Below, one piece after another: positions 1-6,862 of a stretch of 55,136 nt of DNA. Under the pieces are notes generated by a model. The model was not told the DNA's origin, did not search any database, and saw only the letters and a list, made by a program, of their open reading frames with translations. Every line of letters starts with the position of its first letter. Position 1 is the first letter of the stretch. Both the position numbers and the translations under genes were made by a program. The stretch lies in NCBI GenBank assembly GCA_900547685.1, contig URHS01000013.1, positions 1 to 55,136 of the forward strand. Direction: 5' to 3'. The DNA comes from an uncultured Blautia sp. GTDB taxonomy: Bacteria > Bacillota > Clostridia > Lachnospirales > Lachnospiraceae.

Positions 1-85
1 AATGGAAAGAGGAAAAGAATGGAAAGAGGAAAAGAATGGAAAGAGGAAAAGAATGGAAAGAGGAAAAGAATGGAAAGAGGAAAAG
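1..85 (+). repeat. 17-bp tandem repeat, five copies, at the start of the permease gene
   Basis: Five perfect copies of AATGGAAAGAGGAAAAG run from the window edge to 85, and the array may extend upstream. Each copy holds an ATG and, 3' of it, an AGAGG that acts as SD for the next ATG (36, 53, 70, 87). Because 17 is not a multiple of 3, successive ATGs rotate through the three frames. The ATG at 36 is in frame with the permease, the ATG at 70 reads six codons to a TGA overlapping the ATG at 87, and the ATG at 53 opens a short out-of-frame reading. Confidence 0.95.
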
Positions 86-86
86 A

Positions 87-1172
87 ATGAATATTGTATT
101 GATTATCGCATGGGTACTTGCACTTATATCTGCCATTGCGGTTCCACCGGATCGTGCATACTTAAGTTATATTGATTTTCATACGCTTGGGCTTTTGTTT
201 TGTCTGATGGCAGTGATGGCAGGAGCAAATCGTCTCGGCGTGTTCCGGCAGGCAGCCGATAGATTACTTACAAAAGTAAAAAACAGTCACCAGTTGGAGT
301 TGATACTTGTTTTTTTATGTTTTATATCCAGTATGCTGATTACCAATGATGTGGCGCTTATCACATTTGTGCCATTTGCAATTCAGGTATTAGAGATGTC
401 TGACCGGAGGGAGAGCATTATTTTGGTGGTTGTGTTACAGACAATAGCAGCGAACCTTGGAAGTATGTTTACCCCAATTGGAAATCCCCAAAATCTTTAT
501 CTGTATTCTAAATCGGGGATGGGAGTGGGAGAATTTCTTATATTGATGCTCCCGTATACTGTTCTTGCGGCGGTGTTACTTTTCGTGACCATTGTCCTTC
601 GAAAAAAACAGCCGTTGCACACGTTACAGATTGCTTCGGAAGTATCTTTCAAGAACTATCGGAAGCAAGTGATCTATGCGGTTTTGTTTGTGCAGTGTCT
701 GCTCTGTGTAGCACAGATATTGCCCGCATGGTTTGTCACTATTGTGACAGTTTTTGTTGTATTTTTCACAGATAGGGATACGTTAAAGGTGATTGACTAT
801 TCTTTGCTGCTTACATTTGCGGGATTTTTTATTTTTATCGGAAATATGGGACGTATTCCGGCTTTTTGTGATTTTTTAAAAGGAATCATCAGTGGCAATG
901 AAATACTCACAGCAGTAGCTTCTTCACAGGTCATCAGCAATGTTCCGGCTGCGCTGTTATTGTCCGGATTTACACAGAAATGGGAAGCTTTGATTGTCGG
1001 AACAAATATCGGAGGGCTTGGAACATTGATTGCATCAATGGCGAGTTTGATTTCTTACCGGCTTATTGTAGCCTCTGGACCTAGTCGAAAAGGAAAGTAT
1101 ATTTTGTACTTTACAATTGCAAATATTTTATTTTTGATGGTGTTTATTCTGGCTGCATTTATGTTTTCATGA
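87..1172 (+). CDS. SLC13/ArsB-like anion permease
   Basis: A 361-residue polytopic membrane protein of the ion-transporter superfamily (SLC13, CitMHS, ArsB), probably moving a small anion such as a dicarboxylate across the cytoplasmic membrane. About ten hydrophobic segments are visible. TNDVAL in the first half and ISNVPAALLL in the second half match the paired substrate-loop motifs of the superfamily, and GNPQNLYLY is typical of clostridial members. I chose the ATG at 87, which follows the last repeat's AGAGG by 8 nt. An upstream in-frame ATG at 36 would add 17 highly charged residues encoded by the repeat, which no membrane protein of this family needs. Substrate cannot be read from sequence. 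It is short for SLC13 (usually over 400 residues). Confidence 0.8.
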   Translation: MNIVLIIAWVLALISAIAVPPDRAYLSYIDFHTLGLLFCLMAVMAGANRLGVFRQAADRLLTKVKNSHQLELILVFLCFISSMLITNDVALITFVPFAIQVLEMSDRRESIILVVVLQTIAANLGSMFTPIGNPQNLYLYSKSGMGVGEFLILMLPYTVLAAVLLFVTIVLRKKQPLHTLQIASEVSFKNYRKQVIYAVLFVQCLLCVAQILPAWFVTIVTVFVVFFTDRDTLKVIDYSLLLTFAGFFIFIGNMGRIPAFCDFLKGIISGNEILTAVASSQVISNVPAALLLSGFTQKWEALIVGTNIGGLGTLIASMASLISYRLIVASGPSRKGKYILYFTIANILFLMVFILAAFMFS

Positions 1173-1195
1173 TAATAGCACAGAAATATCGGGAA

Positions 1196-1211
1196 AAAGG
1201 TAATTACCTTT
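1196..1211. promoter_or_regulatory. perfect 16-bp palindrome before acylphosphatase
   Basis: AAAGGTAATTACCTTT is a perfect palindrome between the permease stop and the acylphosphatase SD. It could be an operator or chance. No promoter boxes were placed around it. Confidence 0.3.
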
Positions 1212-1236
1212 AATAATGGAAAGGTGGAACGATAAA

Positions 1237-1518
1237 ATGAATAAACAAAGTATCATCCGCGAGTATCTGACGTTTACAGGGAGAGTACAGGGAGTCGGAT
1301 TTCGGTATCGGGCAAAGCATGCAGCAGATAGTGTGGGAGTTACCGGATGGGTAACAAATGAGTGGGATGGCAGTGTTGTGATGGAAGCACAGGGGACAGC
1401 AGAGCAGATTAACAGGGTTCTGAAGATGATTAATCAAAGCCCGTATATTCAGATTTCATGGATAGATAGAAAACCAATTCCTAAGGAGTTGCATGAAAAA
1501 GGTTTTCACATAAGATAG
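1237..1518 (+). CDS. acyP: acylphosphatase
   Basis: A 93-residue acylphosphatase hydrolysing carboxyl-phosphate bonds (for example acetyl phosphate or 1,3-bisphosphoglycerate) in the cytosol. The signature GRVQGVGFRYRAKHAA contains the phosphate-binding loop and the catalytic Arg. The second signature, GWVTNEWDGSVVMEAQG, contains the catalytic Asn. Length equals the family norm when translation starts at 1237, which has AGGTGG 9 nt upstream. The ATG at 1216 would add seven residues and has no SD. The gene follows the permease by 64 bp and precedes a two-component system that has its own promoter. Confidence 0.93.
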   Translation: MNKQSIIREYLTFTGRVQGVGFRYRAKHAADSVGVTGWVTNEWDGSVVMEAQGTAEQINRVLKMINQSPYIQISWIDRKPIPKELHEKGFHIR

Positions 1519-1525
1519 TATTTTT

Positions 1526-1558
1526 GGATGCCAAAAGGATGCCGTTACGATGTATAAT
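1526..1558 (+). promoter_or_regulatory. promoter with 11-bp-spaced direct repeat, likely response-regulator box
   Basis: GGATGCC occurs at 1526-1532 and again at 1537-1543, an 11-bp period. A consensus -10 TATAAT (1553-1558) lies downstream and there is no good -35. Direct repeats one helical turn apart in place of a -35 are the usual target of OmpR/PhoB-type activators, so autoregulation by the adjacent regulator is likely (inference). Confidence 0.6.
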
Positions 1559-1587
1559 AGCCTCAGGATATAGACAGGGGGAAAGCT

Positions 1588-2250
1588 ATGGTAAATATTT
1601 TAATTGTTGAGGATGAAAAGCCGATTTCTGATCTGATAAAATTATCCCTTAAAGGAGCAGGATATTTTTGTTCTTGCGCCTATGACGGTGAGACTGCGGC
1701 TGATATGATTGAGGAAAACAGATATGATTTAATTCTTCTGGATATTATGATTCCATATATTGATGGATTTGAATTGCTGGAATATATAAAACCTTTCGGT
1801 ATTCCGGTTATTTTTATCACGGCAATGAAGTCGATTGATGATAGAGTAAAAGGCTTAAAAATGGGTGCGGAGGATTACATTGTAAAGCCATTTGAGATTA
1901 TTGAACTTCTGGCAAGGGTTGAGGTGGTACTCAGAAGATTTCATAAAACTTCGGATATTATTCAAATCAATGATAAGCTGACAATTAATTTGAAACAGCA
2001 TGTGGTTCGATATGATGAACAGGAAGTGGCACTGACACCAAAAGAATATGATTTGCTTGTGCTTTTTGCACAAAATCCAAACGTGGCATTATATAGAGAA
2101 ACCATATATGAGCGGGTATGGGGCGGAAACCTGGAATATACCAGTAAGACGGTGGACCTGCATGTACAGAGACTTCGAAAAAAGGCTCATATAGAAAATA
2201 TGATAAAAGCAGTTAATAAAGTAGGATATCGATTGGAGATGAAAGAATGA
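1588..2250 (+). CDS. OmpR/VanR-type response regulator
   Basis: A 220-residue response regulator: receiver domain (about 1-115) with acidic residues near 8-9, phospho-acceptor D52 in LILLDIMIPYIDGFE and KPF near 101, then a winged-helix DNA-binding domain (about 128-218) with TPKEYDLLVLFAQNPN and the recognition region TSKTVDLHVQRLRKK. Its stop overlaps the kinase start (ATGA at 2247-2250), so the two are translationally coupled. The downstream D,D-carboxypeptidase suggests a VanR-like cell-envelope response. GGGGG precedes the ATG by 8 nt. The input signal is unknown. Confidence 0.93.
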   Translation: MVNILIVEDEKPISDLIKLSLKGAGYFCSCAYDGETAADMIEENRYDLILLDIMIPYIDGFELLEYIKPFGIPVIFITAMKSIDDRVKGLKMGAEDYIVKPFEIIELLARVEVVLRRFHKTSDIIQINDKLTINLKQHVVRYDEQEVALTPKEYDLLVLFAQNPNVALYRETIYERVWGGNLEYTSKTVDLHVQRLRKKAHIENMIKAVNKVGYRLEMKE

Positions 2251-3644
2251 AGTTCCGATATAAAGTGACTTTGTGTATGATTTCCATGATTGCGTTTATT
2301 TTTGGAATGGGCGGTACATTTCTTTTATACAGTTCCTTTCAAAGCTCTATAAATCGTGAAAAGATATCTGCAATAAAATCATTCGACATGGTTATCCATA
2401 CATTTTCTTTGCTGAGTCAGGAAACTACATGGACAACAGCAAGTGAGATTTCTAAGGATTTTGGGAAGATCGTGGAACAAAATGCTTTGTTCGCTGCCAT
2501 AAGTCTGCATAAAGACAAAGAACTTATATACAAAAGTAGTGATTTCGTGAATAACATGGAAGAAATGGGCGATAAAGCAGATTACGGAAATGTGGCATAT
2601 AAGATTATCCGTAGTGAAAATAACTACTATATTCAGCTTTGTTCGGTGATTAAAGTAGAAAATGTAGATTTATACATAGATGCTTTATATGACGTAACCA
2701 AAGTATACGAGCAAAGAGAGGAATTGCAAAGACTTTACATAGCGGTTTTTCTTCTGGTGGTAACATGTAGTGCGGTTCTTTCCTATATTTTGTCCTATTT
2801 TTTAACAAAACCCATAAGCAGGCTGAAGAAAATCGTTTCCAGTATTACACAAGGAAACTATGATTTGAGAAGTGATATTCATACAAACGATGAGATAGAA
2901 GAACTTTCAGTGGAATTTGATCGCATGACAGATACGCTTGTTGATAAAATGGAGGAATTAAATGCAGCGGTGGACAGACAGAATCAGTTTATTGCAAATT
3001 TTACACATGAACTGAAAACGCCAATGACATCTATGATTGGATATGCAGATTTGTTGAGACGTCAGAATTTAAGTCAGGAGGAGCAGACAGACGCTGCAAA
3101 CTATATATATTCTGAAAGTAAACGATTGGAGAGGCTGTCTATAAAGCTTCTTGAACTCATTGCCGCAGGTAATAAAGAGCAGGAGCTGACAATTCAAAAC
3201 CCGGCATATTTGATAGAAAATGTGGTGAAGCATTATGTACCATATTTTCAAGAAAATGGGATAGAGATAGAGAAAAAATGTGAGGCTGGTAATTGTATGC
3301 TGGAACCGGATCTTTTTGTCTCTCTGGTTGTAAATCTCTTAGAAAATGCCAGACGTGCTATGGAAAATGGTGGTGTTATCAAAATAGTACTTTCCATGAA
3401 AAAAGATGGTTGCGATTTGCTCATTCAGGACACCGGATGTGGTATTCCAAAAGATAAATTGGTGCATATAACAGAAGCATTTTATCGTATAGATAAGGCC
3501 CGAAGCCGCAGTTTTGGTGGGGCGGGACTGGGACTGTCACTTTGTGACCGAATAGCAAAAATGCATAATGGAAATCTTTCAGTAGAAAGTGAAGTGGGTG
3601 TTGGAACATCAGTAAAAGTGCAGATACGGGGAGGCAGAATATGA
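2247..3644 (+). CDS. VanS-like sensor histidine kinase
   Basis: A 465-residue membrane kinase. It has TM1 (about 6-30), an extracytoplasmic sensor region (about 31-162), TM2 (about 163-186), HAMP (about 187-240), a dimerisation/H-box with H254 in FTHELKTPMTSMIGYADLLR, and an ATPase domain with N-box NLLENARRAM, DTGCGIPKDK and GGAGLGLSLC. It would phosphorylate the regulator encoded immediately upstream. It is coupled at both ends: ATGA with the regulator and ATGA with the next gene at 3641-3644. The ligand is unknown. Envelope stress or a cell-wall antibiotic is inferred from the linked VanY-type enzyme. Confidence 0.93.
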   Translation: MKFRYKVTLCMISMIAFIFGMGGTFLLYSSFQSSINREKISAIKSFDMVIHTFSLLSQETTWTTASEISKDFGKIVEQNALFAAISLHKDKELIYKSSDFVNNMEEMGDKADYGNVAYKIIRSENNYYIQLCSVIKVENVDLYIDALYDVTKVYEQREELQRLYIAVFLLVVTCSAVLSYILSYFLTKPISRLKKIVSSITQGNYDLRSDIHTNDEIEELSVEFDRMTDTLVDKMEELNAAVDRQNQFIANFTHELKTPMTSMIGYADLLRRQNLSQEEQTDAANYIYSESKRLERLSIKLLELIAAGNKEQELTIQNPAYLIENVVKHYVPYFQENGIEIEKKCEAGNCMLEPDLFVSLVVNLLENARRAMENGGVIKIVLSMKKDGCDLLIQDTGCGIPKDKLVHITEAFYRIDKARSRSFGGAGLGLSLCDRIAKMHNGNLSVESEVGVGTSVKVQIRGGRI

Positions 3645-4369
3645 AAAAGTATTCATGGGTATTCGGAGTATGTATCATGATTTTATGCATTGGTTTTGGA
3701 TTGTTTTTTCCGAATATTGTTTTTTCAAATGTTTTAAATGAAAATTCGGAACAGATAGAAAAATATCAGGTAAACCCCATAGAAATCACCCATTCCAATA
3801 GTATTATAGAAGCTATGAGAGCTGTGTATTACAAAGATTATGAGTTTGATTATCAGGAAGATATGGCAAATTTATCAAGGGAAGAGCTGGCAGAGGTCTG
3901 CAATTCTTTTTTACAAGGAACGCAGTTAGAGCAATGGGGTTACGCACAAATAAAGGTTGATAAGGAAAGTATGGATGCAAAATGCAGCCTGCTGGTTATA
4001 AAAGACTCATCCGTTTCTGCTGTAATATGGACAGTAAAAGTGAAGTGCTCAACAGGCAATGAAATGACACTGTATGTGGATGATAAGAATAAAAAAGTTA
4101 TCCAGATGAACTACGATGTTATAGCTGACAATGGGAATTCAGTAGCCTATTGTAGTGATGATGAAAATAGTGTGTATGTCAGGGAGGCTTTAATTTTATA
4201 TTTGGAAGATTATTATGGACTTAGAACAGAATTAGATGATGATGACGGTGACATAATCAAATTGGTTGATGAGAAGAAAGATGAAATTTTGATGTCCGTG
4301 TATCTTTATGATGGGCTTGAATTAATACCATTTGAATATTTGAATGATGCCAAATGGATGACAAACTGA
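3641..4369 (+). CDS. hypothetical membrane-anchored extracytoplasmic protein
   Basis: A 242-residue protein not assigned to a family. A single N-terminal hydrophobic segment (about 5-30, no lipobox Cys) should act as signal anchor. The rest is acidic and hydrophilic, with no obvious catalytic motif and a run of Asp residues near 198-203. The start overlaps the kinase stop by 4 bp, so it is part of the two-component operon. By position it could be an accessory sensor or an envelope protein controlled by the pair. That role is only inference. Confidence 0.75.
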   Translation: MKKYSWVFGVCIMILCIGFGLFFPNIVFSNVLNENSEQIEKYQVNPIEITHSNSIIEAMRAVYYKDYEFDYQEDMANLSREELAEVCNSFLQGTQLEQWGYAQIKVDKESMDAKCSLLVIKDSSVSAVIWTVKVKCSTGNEMTLYVDDKNKKVIQMNYDVIADNGNSVAYCSDDENSVYVREALILYLEDYYGLRTELDDDDGDIIKLVDEKKDEILMSVYLYDGLELIPFEYLNDAKWMTN

Positions 4370-4379
4370 ATATATTTTG

Positions 4380-4427
4380 AAAATGCACTGAGCTATCCTT
4401 TAGAAAAAGGAAAGTGAGGTGCATTTT
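4380..4427 (+). promoter_or_regulatory. stem-loop covering the SD of the D,D-carboxypeptidase gene
   Basis: AAAATGCAC (4380-4388) pairs perfectly with GTGCATTTT (4419-4427). An upper stem forms between about 4392-4400 and 4407-4415 around a 6-nt loop, with a few mismatches. The right arm contains the likely SD GTGAGGTG (4414-4421), and the start codon follows directly at 4428. Translation of this gene may therefore be limited by the hairpin. It could also act as a weak terminator, although only four T residues follow. Confidence 0.65.
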
Positions 4428-5222
4428 GTGATTAAGATAGAAATAATGCAAAGAAAGAGAATGCTACATAAAAGAAGGATAATATGTGCGTCTATAACCA
4501 GAATTGTGATATGCGTAATTTTTCTGATGCTTATAACAGGGATTTTCCGAATAATTGTTTCAATAAGGGACAAAAATTCATATGGATATAGCAATTCCAA
4601 AAGTATTAGTCAGAATAACTATGTTTCGGAAGATTATTCATCAACAGATAAAAATATGGAGTGGAACTTGATTTTAGTGAACAGTTCGCATAAGCTGGAT
4701 GAAGCCTATGTCGAAAGTATTCCTCTTACACAGCTTAAAAATGGACAAAGCATCGACTCCAGATGTTATCCTGAATTGCAGCAGATGATGGATGATTGCC
4801 GTGCGCAGGGATATTCACCAATTATTTGTTCTTCCTATCGGACTCATGAAAAACAACAGGAACTTTTTAACCAGCAAATTCAGATATATATGAAAGATGG
4901 GATGGACAGACAGGAGGCAGAAGAAAAAACGGCAAAATCAGTTGCAATTCCGGGGACAAGTGAACATGAGTTAGGGCTGGCTGTAGATATAACAGATATT
5001 GCGGAACAAAAAATAGTCAGTGGAATGGAGGAACAGCCTGTACAACAATGGCTTATGAAAAATTGCTGGAAATATGGTTTTATACTGCGCTATCCTGAGG
5101 ATAAGGCAGATATAACGGGAATTGTCTATGAACCATGGCACTATCGATATGTGGGCAAGGAAGCAGCAAAATATATTTACAGTAATCAGATTACACTGGA
5201 GGAATATTGCTATCACCATTGA
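4428..5222 (+). CDS. VanY/DacY-type D-alanyl-D-alanine carboxypeptidase (peptidase M15B)
   Basis: A zinc D,D-carboxypeptidase trimming the terminal D-Ala of peptidoglycan stem peptides outside the membrane. It has an N-terminal signal anchor, then the M15B core: CSSYRTHEKQ, the zinc motif SEHELGLAVDI (His and Asp ligands), and EPWHYRYVG (catalytic Glu, third His ligand). About 264 residues from the GTG at 4428, which has GTGAGGTG 6 nt upstream. GTG at 4419 and ATG at 4446 are alternatives. It closes the regulator-kinase-unknown-VanY group. No vanH/vanA/vanX-like genes are present, so this is not a complete glycopeptide-resistance cluster and may serve normal wall remodelling. Confidence 0.9.
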   Translation: MIKIEIMQRKRMLHKRRIICASITRIVICVIFLMLITGIFRIIVSIRDKNSYGYSNSKSISQNNYVSEDYSSTDKNMEWNLILVNSSHKLDEAYVESIPLTQLKNGQSIDSRCYPELQQMMDDCRAQGYSPIICSSYRTHEKQQELFNQQIQIYMKDGMDRQEAEEKTAKSVAIPGTSEHELGLAVDITDIAEQKIVSGMEEQPVQQWLMKNCWKYGFILRYPEDKADITGIVYEPWHYRYVGKEAAKYIYSNQITLEEYCYHH

Positions 5223-5247
5223 TTTTTTCTATACCGATTGGTATAAT
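5219..5247 (+). promoter_or_regulatory. promoter with TetR-type operator before the GH13 gene
   Basis: A -35 TTGATT (5219-5224, overlapping the vanY-like stop), a 17-nt spacer, and a -10 TATAAT (5242-5247). The spacer holds the perfect inverted repeat TATACC-GATT-GGTATA (5230-5245), which runs into the -10. The same 29-bp arrangement precedes the TetR gene at 32040-32068 with only three differences. Confidence 0.8.
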
Positions 5248-5283
5248 GTGAGTAAAAGTTATTCACAAGCAGGAGGAATGATT

Positions 5284-6645
5284 ATGGCATGGTATGAAGA
5301 GGCAGTGTTTTATCATATTTATCCTATTGGCATGACAGGTGCGCCTAGAGAAAATAAGGGAGAAGAGGTAGTACACAGGTTTGAAGAACTGGACAAATGG
5401 CTTCCTCATATTGCAGATTTAGGTTGCACTGCTATTTATATAGGACCGTTGTTTGAATCCAGTACCCATGGATATGATACAAAGGATTATAAGGTTGTGG
5501 ATCGTAGATTAGGAGATAATGAGGATTTCAAACGCTTTGTCAGAAAGGCTCACGAGGCAGGCATTCGGGTTGTAGTAGACGGTGTATTTAATCACACGGG
5601 AAGAGAATTTTTTGCCTTTCAGGATATACAGAAAAACAGAGAGCAGTCACCATACTGTAGTTGGTACAAGGGTGTTAATTTTGGCTGGAATAGTCCTTAT
5701 AATGACGGATTTGGTTATGAGGCATGGAGAAATTGCTTTGAACTGGTGAATTTGAATTTATGGGAGCCGGCTGTGCGGGAATATCTTCTTGGAGTTATTG
5801 ATTTCTGGATTGATACTTTTGATATTGACGGTATTCGTTTAGACTGTGCAGATTGCCTGGAATTTTCTTTCATGGAAGAGATGAGAAAGAGAACCCGTGA
5901 GAAAAAGGAAGATTTCTGGCTTATGGGCGAGGTCATTCATGGAGATTACAGCCGTTATATTCAGGATGGGCAAAAAATGCTTCACAGTGTTACAAATTAT
6001 GAATTGCATAAGGGACTCTATTCCGGACATAATGATCACAATTATTTTGAGATTGCGCATACAATTCGCCGAGAATTTGATGAAAACGGTGGGATTTATA
6101 AAGGTATGAAGTTATATTCCTTTGTGGACAATCACGATGTAGACAGAATTATCAGTAAAATTCAGGTAAAAGACCACATTTTTCCTATTTATACACTGCT
6201 GTTTACACTTCCCGGAATTCCTTCTATTTATTATGGCTCTGAATGGGGAATTGAAGGACGCAAGGAGGGTGGAAATGACGATCCGCTGCGTCCGGCAGTG
6301 AAGATTGAAGAGGTCTTAAATCAGGAAAAAAATTCTAAGCTTATGAAGTATGTGAAATGGCTGGGAAATCTGCATAAGAAATATACAGATTGTCTTGCTT
6401 ATGGAAGATATCGGGAACTACTGCTGACAAACAGGCAATATGCTTTTGCCAGATTTACTCAGGAGCAGGGGCTTGTTGTGGCAGTAAATAATGATGAGCA
6501 GGAAGTGAATATAAGTATTCCGGTTCCATTTGAGAATAAGAGGTATATCAATCTGGAAACAGAAGAACAGTTACCTGTGGAAGGCGGCAGGATTTGCCTT
6601 ACTATGAAAGCAGCAGGAAGCGCTTTTATAGAAATAAGAGAATAA
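5284..6645 (+). CDS. GH13 alpha-amylase family glycoside hydrolase
   Basis: A 453-residue cytoplasmic (no signal peptide) alpha-glucan hydrolase acting on maltodextrins or glycogen-derived oligosaccharides. The (beta/alpha)8 barrel shows region I VVVDGVFNHTG, nucleophile D187 in GIRLDCAD, acid/base E216 in LMGEVIHGDY, and the third acid D285 in FVDNHD. A small C-terminal beta domain follows. I start at 5284, with AGGAGG 7 nt upstream; the ATG at 5278 is only 1 nt from that SD. It has its own promoter and operator, shared in sequence with the TetR-glgB unit, so it is likely co-regulated with the branching enzyme. Exact specificity (amylase, cyclomaltodextrinase or similar) cannot be told. Confidence 0.9.
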   Translation: MAWYEEAVFYHIYPIGMTGAPRENKGEEVVHRFEELDKWLPHIADLGCTAIYIGPLFESSTHGYDTKDYKVVDRRLGDNEDFKRFVRKAHEAGIRVVVDGVFNHTGREFFAFQDIQKNREQSPYCSWYKGVNFGWNSPYNDGFGYEAWRNCFELVNLNLWEPAVREYLLGVIDFWIDTFDIDGIRLDCADCLEFSFMEEMRKRTREKKEDFWLMGEVIHGDYSRYIQDGQKMLHSVTNYELHKGLYSGHNDHNYFEIAHTIRREFDENGGIYKGMKLYSFVDNHDVDRIISKIQVKDHIFPIYTLLFTLPGIPSIYYGSEWGIEGRKEGGNDDPLRPAVKIEEVLNQEKNSKLMKYVKWLGNLHKKYTDCLAYGRYRELLLTNRQYAFARFTQEQGLVVAVNNDEQEVNISIPVPFENKRYINLETEEQLPVEGGRICLTMKAAGSAFIEIRE

Positions 6646-6660
6646 TAGTATGATGATAAT

Positions 6661-6703
6661 AGGTGAAAAGATTGAGTAAAATCAGCTTTTCACCTTTATT
6701 TTT
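6661..6703 (+). terminator. rho-independent terminator after the GH13 gene
   Basis: AGGTGAAAAG (6661-6670) pairs with CTTTTCACCT (6686-6695), followed by TTATTTTT. This is a 10-bp stem with a T-rich tail, 15 nt after the GH13 stop. Confidence 0.85.
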
Positions 6704-6744
6704 AAGCTTGTATCCAGATTAGAAATGATATTTGATAAAAAAAT

Positions 6745-6804
6745 TGACTTAAAGTCATATTTTTTCTCCGAAATTATTGACATCTCAAATTCTGGTGATA
6801 AAAT
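6745..6804 (+). promoter_or_regulatory. promoter of the YhgE pair with an upstream palindrome
   Basis: TTGACA (6777-6782), 16-nt spacer, TAAAAT (6799-6804). The palindrome TGACTT-A-AAGTCA lies at 6745-6757, 19 bp before the -35, and may be an activator or repressor site. No regulator gene is adjacent. Confidence 0.6.
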
Positions 6805-6862
6805 ATACGAATTGCAGACAATATGCTTATATAAGAAGATTATAGAAAAGCGAGGGAAAAGC

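Noticed and set aside
1..85. Repeat array as CRISPR
   Set aside because: The units are directly contiguous, 17 bp and without spacers, and no cas gene is present.
36..86. N-terminal extension of the permease encoded by the repeat
   Set aside because: The 17 charged residues come entirely from the repeat, and the ATG at 87 has an equally good SD and starts at the first TM. Kept as a possible minor product only.
1588..5222. Vancomycin resistance cluster
   Set aside because: No D-lactate dehydrogenase, D-Ala-D-Lac/Ser ligase or VanX-like dipeptidase is present. VanY-like enzymes with a two-component system are common without resistance.
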